The notes under the pieces were generated by a model, which had not been told where the DNA came from, made no database searches, and saw only the letters and a list, made by a program, of their open reading frames with translations. The position numbers and the translations under genes were made by a program. Shown here one piece after another: positions 55,638 to 62,686 of a stretch of DNA of 64,000 bases. The number at the start of each line of letters is the position of its first letter. Positions within the stretch are counted from its first letter, which is position 1. The DNA is taken from positions 11,845-75,844 of the forward strand of contig CAZNPL010000033.1 in NCBI GenBank assembly GCA_964574815.1. Direction: 5' to 3'. The DNA comes from CAZNPL01 sp964574815 (GTDB lineage Bacteria; Planctomycetota; Phycisphaerae; UBA1845).

Positions 55638-56972
55638 CTACAGCCCCGCCAAAGGCCGATGCAGCGGCGATTCGAGCTGGGCCTCGTGAAACCGCCGGAC
55701 CCAGCCCCAGGCCTCCGAGTCCTCCGCCGCGTCGGCCAACGTGAGCTTCTGGGCCACCTCCAGCAGCTCCCTGGTGGTGATCGCGTCGGCCGGTCGCGCG
55801 AGGGTGAACGCGCTCTCGCCCTCCTGGTCTACCCGCCGCAGCAACCGTGCCTCGGCCAACGCGTCAAACAGTACTCCGACGACCCGTTCGCTCAGCCCGG
55901 TGCGCTCGACGACGTCATCGGCGCTGGTGGTCTGCCCCTCCTCGAAGCGCGAGGCCACCGTGCGCATCAACGGGATCACGGCAGCCGGGTCGGTCAGCGG
56001 GGGGACCCGGGCGTGGGTCGGCAACGCCTTGTCCGCACCCCAGCCGACCGTTTGCAGCAGCCGCGTGATCTCCAAACCGAACAGCACCACCAGCCAGACG
56101 ACGTAGATCCAGACCAGAAACAGCGGCACCAGTCCCAGGGCCCCGTACACCATCCCCAGGGTCGAGCCCTCCCGGCCGAAGGACCAACCGACGTACACGC
56201 CCAGGGCTTTGGACGCTACAATCCATAGTACAGCACCAACGAACGACCCGACGGCGGCGGCCCGCAGATCCACCCTGGCATGCGGCATCAGCTCATACAG
56301 CAGCAGCAAGAACAGCCACGTGGACGCCAGCGAGGCCGCCAGCCCGATCGCCGACGCCGGCACGATGCTCACGCCGACGTCCTGGATGGTCGTCACCAGC
56401 CGGTTCTGGAACTGGAAACTAAGGTAGAGCAGGGCCGGTCCGGCGGTGACCGCAGTCCAGTAGAGCGGCAGGCGGCGCATCAGGGGCCGGTGTTCGGGAG
56501 CGTTGTAAATCGTGTTGAACGACCGCTCGATCGTCGAAAGCAGCCCGATGGCCGCCCAGCCGAAGACCAGCAGGCCGACGACGCCCACGGCGCGGGCGCT
56601 GACGTTGGCATTGAGCCGCTCGATCCATCCGCGCACCCACTCGCTGAGCGTTGTCCCTTTTTCCGGACCGGAGACCTGGTCCAGCCGGACGGCCGCGAGG
56701 CATTCCTCGATGAAGTTGCCCAACAACTCGGTACCGCCGAACGCCCGGAACATCAGGACGGCCAGCACGACCAATGGAATCAGCCCGAAGATCGTGTGGA
56801 ACGCCAGCGCCGCGGCCAACTGCCGTGCCCGGTGTTCCTGAAGCTGCCGCGCTCCCACCGAACCGATCTGGACCAGCCGCCAGACCAACGGCCAGGTTCG
56901 CGCCCATTCCGACCGAGGATCTCGAAGCACTCGTCGCAGCCGCTCGAGCATCGGTTTTCCTGACTTACTCAT
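55638..56972 (-). CDS. YihY/BrkB family membrane protein
   Basis: A 444-residue protein. The central part has about six membrane helices (LAAALAFHTIFGLIPLVVLAVLMF, AVGVVGLLVFGWAAIGLLS, TWLFLLLLYELMPHARV, VPLFLVWIYVVWLVVLFGLEI) with the YihY signature RAAAVGSFVGAVLWIVASKALGVYV. The family was once called ribonuclease BN but is now regarded as a membrane protein of unknown, perhaps transport, function. The C-terminal 100 residues look like a winged helix (TTSADDVVERTGLSERVVGVLFDALAEARLL), as in other long members. Confidence 0.88.
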   Translation of the reverse strand: MSKSGKPMLERLRRVLRDPRSEWARTWPLVWRLVQIGSVGARQLQEHRARQLAAALAFHTIFGLIPLVVLAVLMFRAFGGTELLGNFIEECLAAVRLDQVSGPEKGTTLSEWVRGWIERLNANVSARAVGVVGLLVFGWAAIGLLSTIERSFNTIYNAPEHRPLMRRLPLYWTAVTAGPALLYLSFQFQNRLVTTIQDVGVSIVPASAIGLAASLASTWLFLLLLYELMPHARVDLRAAAVGSFVGAVLWIVASKALGVYVGWSFGREGSTLGMVYGALGLVPLFLVWIYVVWLVVLFGLEITRLLQTVGWGADKALPTHARVPPLTDPAAVIPLMRTVASRFEEGQTTSADDVVERTGLSERVVGVLFDALAEARLLRRVDQEGESAFTLARPADAITTRELLEVAQKLTLADAAEDSEAWGWVRRFHEAQLESPLHRPLAGL

Positions 56973-57059
56973 GATGGTCCTCTCCGTACGCCGCTCGATT
57001 CAAATCGACCGTGCGTGCAACTTTCTAGAACCTATCCCGGTATTCGTTTGATGGTGACA

Positions 57060-57100
57060 AAGCACTGGCGGATCCGCCTGAGGCGGACCGGTGGCACCCG
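57060..57100. repeat. Palindromic intergenic repeat, class B with insertion
   Basis: AAGCACTGGCGGATCCGCCT and AGGCGGACCGGTGGCACCC. An inner GGCGGATCCGCC-type palindrome extends the usual class B unit. Confidence 0.6.
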
Positions 57101-57340
57101 TGAGGGTTCCGGCACAGACTCCAAGCAACTCTAGCATCGAAGCGCGCACTCGCCGGTTCTTTCCTGCGCGTGCCTTGGCCATTACGAAAGCCCAGGACGC
57201 CGACAAGGTGATTACAACCGACATCATATGGCCGGCCCGTGCAAGCTGCACGCAGCATGGGCAAGAGGCAGGCGGGCACGGCAATCGCATAAAAACGCTG
57301 AAAGGGCGGCGTAAGGCAGGTCCGGTGGGCTGAGAAATTC

Positions 57341-57369
57341 TTGACAGGGCGGACTTCCTGTGGTATATT
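57341..57369 (+). promoter_or_regulatory. Sigma-70-type promoter of the orphan small RNA
   Basis: A perfect -35 box TTGACA (57341-57346) and a -10 box TATATT (57364-57369) are separated by exactly 17 bases. It is one of the best promoter matches in the window. Transcription should start near 57376. Confidence 0.75.
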
Positions 57370-57375
57370 AAGTTT

Positions 57376-57480
57376 CAGTTGCGACCGCAAGCGATTAACG
57401 CAAACCTGATTGGGAGAAAATAATGGAACGGTCGCGACACTGAACCCCGAGGGTGAGTTCTGCGCCCTCGGGTTGTTTTT
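57376..57480 (+). ncRNA. Putative small RNA of about 105 bases
   Basis: The transcript predicted between a strong promoter and a strong intrinsic terminator does not reach any gene, because the next gene is on the other strand. It contains a short stem (TTGCGACCGCAA) near its 5' end and a self-complementary GTCGCGAC at 57431-57438. A six-codon frame (MERSRH, 57423-57443) follows a GGGAGAAAAT site, so a tiny peptide or leader-type control is possible. I do not recognise a known RNA family. Confidence 0.6.
57445..57480 (+). terminator. Intrinsic terminator of the small RNA
   Basis: CCCGAGGG (57446-57453) pairs with CCCTCGGG (57465-57472) around an 11-base loop and is followed by TTGTTTTT. The T-tract lies on the plus strand only, which fixes the direction. 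Confidence 0.85.
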
Positions 57481-57668
57481 GCGCCGGTTTTTCCGGCAAT
57501 CCCTCTTCGGTGATTCGTTCCTCACGCGAACAGTTCGTCGCTTGTGGCTTCGCGACGGACATGTGCCGTACATCCCTTGCGCGTAACCCGTCGATGCGCG
57601 TCAAGTAAAGTGGACCGGCCGGCCTGCTGCGCGGAGACTGCTCGGGCCATCACGGCTCAGCGGGGCGT

Positions 57669-59027
57669 TCACGTGCGCGCCGGCCCGTCGGCGGGCGTTT
57701 CGGCCTTCTTCGTTTTGCGGCCAAAGAGGGTCGTGCGGATCAGTTCGGCGATGTCGGTGTTGTCGACCGAACCGCACACCAGGTGGCTGTTGAAGCCCTC
57801 GGCTCGGACCAGCACGCCGCCCGACACATCGTACAGCGACGCCCACACGATGGCGAAGGAAAGGCGCCGACCGCTGCGGTCCGGGGCGGCCACAAAAGGC
57901 GCGGTGCCCGTTCCCGACTGTCCGTCGATCGGAGCACCGTTGATGTCGCGGGGTGGCAGCACATCCGGGACGCCCGCACCCGGTTTAAGGGGGAATCCAA
58001 GCAGCCGCATGCCGCCGGCGTCGCTGTCGGAGGCCGTGAGAAGCAGCGTGCGGGGATGCCTGTTGATGTAGTCTCTGGCCACTGCGATAGCGTCGTCGGC
58101 GCGCCGCATCCCCTCGAGCGCGCCGGCGGCGTTGTTGTGGTTGCCGAAGTTGTCGGTGCCCTCTTCCTCGACGATCAAGAGGAATCGCCTGCCTTTGGTT
58201 GAGAGGATTCGAAGCGCGATTTCGGTCATCTCGGCGACCGTCGGCGCGGCGGGCTCGTACATGGGAAATTCGGCGAGCTTGAGCGCCTCTTCGGTCCGGG
58301 CATGGAACGTATGGTATGCGGCGAACAGACCGAGCACCTTTTTCGTGTCGGCCGGGAGCTCGAGCAGGGCATCTCGCGTTCGGACGACGGTGTAGCCGGC
58401 CTGCTCCGCTTCTTCGATCAGGTTGCGTCCGTCCTCGCGCTTGCCGGGTCCGTGGACACCCTGGACGCCAGCCGGCAGGAAGTACTGCTCGCCGCCGCCG
58501 AGGAGGACCTCGGCGCCGCTCTCGATGAGCTGCAGGGCGATGTCCTCGTGCTGTCCGCGGCTCTCGACGGAGGCGAGAAAGCAGCCGGTGCCGGGTTCGG
58601 TGCTCGTGCCCGACTGCACCAGGCCGACCGGCAGGCCGGCACGGATCGCCTGTTTGGCCACGCTGAGCGAACGGCCCTTCGCATCGACGATGTCCTCTCC
58701 CCGAAGCCCGGCGGCGGTTCGGCCGTAGGCGTCGGAGGCGACCTTCACGCCGTAGGCGTGCGTCGTGCCGGCGCCGTTGCTGGTGGCCGTAAGCCGGTCG
58801 GCCATGTGCCCACGGTAGACGGCGATCGCCGGGAGGCGGTCCCAGTGGAGTGTGCCGTCGGGGCCATGGTAAAGCGCTCGGGCCGCGGCCCAGGTCGCGG
58901 CCGAAGTGCCGTCGGGGTGGATGAAGATGACGCTGCCGGTTCCGGCATCGCGTCCGGTGCGGCAGCCGGCCGCGAGAAGAGCCGAGGCCGTTGCGATTAC
59001 AAGCCAAGCGTGGCGATTCACGTTCAC
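57669..59027 (-). CDS. Alkaline-phosphatase-family lipoprotein with altered active site
   Basis: A 452-residue lipoprotein (lipobox LLAAGC). Fold landmarks of alkaline phosphatase are in order: VIFIHPDGTSAATW, TSNGAGTTHAYGVKV, LLIVEEEGTDNFGNHNNAAG and LLLTASDSDAGGM. Key residues differ from the classical enzyme: the nucleophile segment D-S-A is replaced by S-N-G, the metal-binding D-H of TADHETGG is D-S-D here, and the HTGE histidine is missing (SGTGTAPF). It may use other residues, another metal, or have lost phosphatase activity. No phosphate genes are adjacent. Confidence 0.72.
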   Translation of the reverse strand: MNVNRHAWLVIATASALLAAGCRTGRDAGTGSVIFIHPDGTSAATWAAARALYHGPDGTLHWDRLPAIAVYRGHMADRLTATSNGAGTTHAYGVKVASDAYGRTAAGLRGEDIVDAKGRSLSVAKQAIRAGLPVGLVQSGTSTEPGTGCFLASVESRGQHEDIALQLIESGAEVLLGGGEQYFLPAGVQGVHGPGKREDGRNLIEEAEQAGYTVVRTRDALLELPADTKKVLGLFAAYHTFHARTEEALKLAEFPMYEPAAPTVAEMTEIALRILSTKGRRFLLIVEEEGTDNFGNHNNAAGALEGMRRADDAIAVARDYINRHPRTLLLTASDSDAGGMRLLGFPLKPGAGVPDVLPPRDINGAPIDGQSGTGTAPFVAAPDRSGRRLSFAIVWASLYDVSGGVLVRAEGFNSHLVCGSVDNTDIAELIRTTLFGRKTKKAETPADGPART

Positions 59028-59573
59028 CTCCGTTCGTACGGGTCCGAGAAACAGAAGATCTTAGCATAGCAAGGCGGCGGCGTCTTGTGACGGGGTTCAA
59101 CGGATGCAAGCGCAAACTTAGCGCCGCCTTAGCCGGCGTCGGCCTGGGGAGATCATCTGCGCGAGCGCGGCAACGAGGCGCCCCGACGGCCCGCGCGGGC
59201 CCGCCTCAACGGCCGGCCGACCAACGCCGTAGCCCCACTTCCTGTCGGGCATGGACGGCCAAGAGCGTGCGCGTTCCGCGCGGTATGTCTTATCGGCCCG
59301 GCTTCCTTTCGTGGTTCCGATCGTCCGTCCTATAAGGGCAAGTGTCGCGTATCGCTTGCCGAGGTGGTGCCTCTGCTGACATTTGCTGCCGCACTATTGA
59401 AGTTTAGTGTTGACTTCAGACAGCAATAACCGGATGATGTTGAGACGTGAGGGGAATCCCATCGCCGTGACGTTCGCGGGGCGCTTCCTAGAATCAATCG
59501 GGGCAAGGACTCCGGCCGCAGCAGGCATGTCGGCCGGCAGGTGTCGAGCGGCAATTGGAGGGGAGCGGGTTTA
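59028..59573. other. Divergent intergenic region
   Basis: About 545 bases between divergent genes, with no supported gene. A GC-rich block at 59125-59230 is followed by an AT-richer block at 59380-59450 that probably carries the promoter of the PEP-CTERM gene. At about 59337-59360 is a six-base stem (GGCAAG, CTTGCC). Nothing else stands out. Confidence 0.45.
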
Positions 59574-60368
59574 ATGGTCACGTCGACGAAAGGCTTGGTG
59601 CTTTGGGGTGCGATTCTATTGATTGCAGTGCCGGCGGGGGCCGATTTCACGGCGACCGGCGGCTCGGGTGAGACGAACACGCTGACGATCATGAACACGC
59701 TGTACGGGATGTACGGCGGGAACTTCAGCGGGGCTGCGTTCGGCGACACGGTGTACACCAACGGAACCGTGACGGCATTGCGGGTGGACGACTACGGCGC
59801 GCCGGGCGGCACGTTGAACATCCTGGACGGCCACGGTCACGACGGTGTGAATCCCGGGACGAGTTCGGCGCTGGATCAGGTGTGGGACGACGGCATTGCC
59901 ACCATGCAGGCCGAGGCGCGCTTTGCCGGCTATTCGCAGTCGTTCGGATATACCGACGTGTCCGGGTACCATGAGTTATTCGAGTACACCGGTCCGTGGG
60001 GTTTCATCGCGCCGAACGCTTACACCGGTACGATTGATCTCACCGGGACCACGTGGTCTTGGGATCGCAGCGATGCCAACGGCGACGCCTCGACGCCGGG
60101 CGGGCACCACTGGAGCTCGGACGAGTCGGCGAACCGGGACGGTCTCGACCACATGATCACGTATGAGATCACCGGGATTCCGGATCTGGCCTCCAACGAA
60201 CGGGTCTGGCTGCTCCTGTGGGACGACCAGACGGACGGCGGCGACCGGGACTTCAACGACCTGGCCGTCGAGGTTCGCGCGACCCCGGTGCCGGGGGCGG
60301 CGTTGCTCGGGGCGGTGGGGTTGGGCCTGGTCGGATTCCGCCGGCGCAAAGGCCCGCCGCCCACGTAG
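59574..60368 (+). CDS. PEP-CTERM protein with DUF4114 domain
   Basis: A 264-residue exported protein. The signal peptide is MVTSTKGLVLWGAILLIAVP(AGA). Near residue 220 is LLLWDDQTDGGDRDFNDLAV, the core of DUF4114, a calcium-binding-like module common in cell-surface proteins. The C-terminal TPVPGAALLGAVGLGLVGF plus RRRKGPPPT is a PEP-CTERM-type sorting tail. The ATG at 59574 follows GGAGGGGAG. A terminator-like hairpin lies 35 bases after the stop. Confidence 0.85.
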   Translation: MVTSTKGLVLWGAILLIAVPAGADFTATGGSGETNTLTIMNTLYGMYGGNFSGAAFGDTVYTNGTVTALRVDDYGAPGGTLNILDGHGHDGVNPGTSSALDQVWDDGIATMQAEARFAGYSQSFGYTDVSGYHELFEYTGPWGFIAPNAYTGTIDLTGTTWSWDRSDANGDASTPGGHHWSSDESANRDGLDHMITYEITGIPDLASNERVWLLLWDDQTDGGDRDFNDLAVEVRATPVPGAALLGAVGLGLVGFRRRKGPPPT

Positions 60369-60402
60369 AGACTGGCATCCGGACCGCCACTGATAACGCA
60401 CA

Positions 60403-60440
60403 CGCCCGCACCACGGTGACGAGCCCTGGTGCGGGCGTTG
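60403..60440 (+). terminator. Terminator-like hairpin after the DUF4114 gene
   Basis: CGCCCGCACCA (60403-60413) pairs perfectly with TGGTGCGGGCG (60427-60437), then TTGTGTT follows. The stem is strong; the T-tract is imperfect. Confidence 0.7.
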
Positions 60441-60739
60441 TGTTCAACCCCGATTTCTCTTGCCTGGTCGGTTGGCGGCTTGCCATTCAGCCGTTATGCC
60501 TGCTTTCGTCCTTGAACGCCCTCCAGCGGGCGACACTGCCGGGGCGACCCGAGGCGGACCGATGGCACTCACCCGCCGCGAGCGTTTTCTGCTTTCTCAT
60601 AAGCAATAGACCGCCGGGAGCCGACAGCGCGCCGATCGATTTACTAAGAACAAGTTGCGAGGTCGACGCTCCATTGTCACTCGGCGTCACCCGCAAGGGG
60701 TGACGCTGCACAAGTCGGGGCGATGTTCCGGAGCATGTT
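60441..60739. other. Intergenic region with class E hairpin
   Basis: About 300 bases between convergent genes without a supported gene. At 60684-60706 is a class E hairpin (GCGTCACCC, GCAA loop, GGGGTGACGC), close to the one at 6046-6066. Confidence 0.55.
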
Positions 60740-61549
60740 CTAGTCCGTTGCTTCCGCTCCGGCCGGCGCGGCCGGCTGGTCAGCAATCGATCGCCGCTTG
60801 GGCCAGGGGAAGAGCATGGGGGTCCTGGCGCGATATTCGCGGTACGAGTCGCCCAGGTGCGCTGTGATGTCGCGCTCCTCGAAGCTGATGCCCACCAGGA
60901 TGTAGCCGGTGGTCAGCAGGGCGAAGAGCAGGTGGCCCCGGGTCATGACCGGCGTCGACCAGAACGCGATCAGGAAGCCGAGCATAAGCGGGTTGCGGAC
61001 GAAGCGGTAGATCCACGGCGTCGCGAAGCCCGGATGGGTGTACTCGCGGCCGCGCATGTGCAGGACGACCTGGCGAAGGCCGAACAGATCAAAGTGATCG
61101 ATGCAGAAACTGGAGTACAGCACGATCACCCATCCGAGTGCGAACAGGCCGTTCAGCAGGTACTGCCCGAAGCGGTTCTCGACGCTCCAGACGACCTCGG
61201 GCATGGGCCGCCACTGCCAGAACATCAGGATGAAGATCAGGCAGGTGGCCAGAACGAAGGTGCTTCGCTCGATCGGCTTGGGAACGATCTTTGTCCAACG
61301 TTGTTTGAACCAGGGTCGGGCCATGATCGTGTGCTGTACGGCGAACAGGCCCAGCAGCAGCGCATTGACGAGGATGGCCGTGGCGGTTGGACCGGGCGTA
61401 CCCGAGTCGATCGACTTGGGAACGACGATGTTTCCCACGAATCCGGCGGCGTAGGCGAACACGACCACGAACAGGCCGTACACGACGGACCCGTAAATAA
61501 AACAGGCGACTCGGCCCGCAAGGCTGGCGTTTTGGGTGCTCATTTTCAT
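60740..61549 (-). CDS. MddA-like membrane methyltransferase (methanethiol S-methyltransferase family)
   Basis: A 269-residue protein with six membrane helices (VACFIYGSVVYGLFVVVFAY, ATAILVNALLLGLFAVQHTI, STFVLATCLIFILMFW, LLNGLFALGWVIVLYSSF, and two near the end). The C-terminal FVRNPLMLGFLIAFWSTP and FEERDITAHLGDSYREYRAR are typical of isoprenylcysteine-methyltransferase-like enzymes, closest to MddA, which methylates methanethiol to dimethyl sulfide. Substrate is inferred from the family. A soluble methyltransferase gene lies 57 bases upstream on the same strand. Confidence 0.82.
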   Translation of the reverse strand: MKMSTQNASLAGRVACFIYGSVVYGLFVVVFAYAAGFVGNIVVPKSIDSGTPGPTATAILVNALLLGLFAVQHTIMARPWFKQRWTKIVPKPIERSTFVLATCLIFILMFWQWRPMPEVVWSVENRFGQYLLNGLFALGWVIVLYSSFCIDHFDLFGLRQVVLHMRGREYTHPGFATPWIYRFVRNPLMLGFLIAFWSTPVMTRGHLLFALLTTGYILVGISFEERDITAHLGDSYREYRARTPMLFPWPKRRSIADQPAAPAGAEATD

Positions 61550-61606
61550 TCACTCCGTTTCACTTCCATTCAGCCGCAGGAAGACATCCCGGTCCTCGCC
61601 GGCTTC

Positions 61607-62686
61607 TTACCGTTTGGCTACAAAGTAAAGGTTCATCGGGTCGTGCGGGAGCTGCTCCACGTCGACACGAGTGAATCCGGCTTCCTTCAACATGGACAGG
61701 GCCTTCTCCCGGCCCCACATGGCGCCCAAGCCGGCCCCGCCGGCCGCCAGCGACACGGTCATGCAATGCATGCACGAGATCGTGTAGAGAAACGGCGCGA
61801 CCGGGTGCTCTGCGTCCTTCTCTACGCGCGATGTTCCGGCGATGTCCTGCATGAGAAACGAGCCGTCGGGTGTCAGGGACCGAGCAATCCCGCTCAGCAC
61901 GCGCGCCGGATCGGCCTGATCATGAATCGCATCAAACGCGGTGATGAGCCCGTACCGTGACGGCTCATCGAGCTGAGCGACGTCTTTGACCTCGAATTGG
62001 AGGTTGTCCAGCCCAAGTCGTTCGGCTTCGGTCCGGCCCGACGCGATGCCTTCCTCGGATATATCGTACCCGACGAAGCGGCTCTTTGGGAAGCGTTGGG
62101 CCATCAAAATGAGGGCGCGGCCACTGCCGCAGCCGACGTCGAGGACGTTGATCCCCCGCTCCAGTGCGTCGATGACCCTTGGGGCCAGCGGCAGGATCGA
62201 GTCGAGGAGGGCTGAGCAGACGGTCTGTCCGCTTTCTTCGAGCATGATTTCCTGGAAGCGGTTGAAGCGGGCGTAGGGAACGCCGCCTCCTTCGCGGAAG
62301 CAGTTCACGATTCCGTCCTCGACCTGAGCCAGCATAGGGATGTACTGGCACGTGGCGGCGATGTTGTCGGGCGAGGCGGCCCGCGTGAGGCAGGCGGCGT
62401 GGTCCGGCGGGAGATGGTAAGTGGCCGTTTCCGGGTCGTACTCGACCACTCGGCCGGTCACCATCGCGCCGAGCCACTCGCGGACGTACCGCTCGTCGAG
62501 TCCGGCGGCTTGGGCGATCTGCGGGCTGGTCGAGGGCGGCAGGGTGGCCATCGTATCGAACAGCCCGGTTCGGTGTCCTACGCTGGTCATGAGGACGACC
62601 GAGGCGCTGTTCAGCATGTCGAGCATCCGGTCGGCGAATCCGTTGGTTTTGGCAGTTTCCAGCGGCATTGTGTCGATCACGCACAT
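61607..62686 (-). CDS. Class I SAM-dependent methyltransferase, Rv2258c-like
   Basis: A 359-residue soluble enzyme. An N-terminal winged-helix region (about 10-90; GHRTGLFDTMATLPPSTSPQ, AAGLDERYVREWLGAMVTG) precedes a Rossmann methyltransferase domain with the SAM motif INVLDVGCGSGRALILMA at about 180-197. This layout matches the Rv2258c family, whose substrate is unknown. The ATG at 62686 has AAGGAG nine bases upstream; the long open frame beyond it runs through repeats and is not coding. It probably forms an operon with the MddA-like gene. Confidence 0.85.
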   Translation of the reverse strand: MCVIDTMPLETAKTNGFADRMLDMLNSASVVLMTSVGHRTGLFDTMATLPPSTSPQIAQAAGLDERYVREWLGAMVTGRVVEYDPETATYHLPPDHAACLTRAASPDNIAATCQYIPMLAQVEDGIVNCFREGGGVPYARFNRFQEIMLEESGQTVCSALLDSILPLAPRVIDALERGINVLDVGCGSGRALILMAQRFPKSRFVGYDISEEGIASGRTEAERLGLDNLQFEVKDVAQLDEPSRYGLITAFDAIHDQADPARVLSGIARSLTPDGSFLMQDIAGTSRVEKDAEHPVAPFLYTISCMHCMTVSLAAGGAGLGAMWGREKALSMLKEAGFTRVDVEQLPHDPMNLYFVAKR

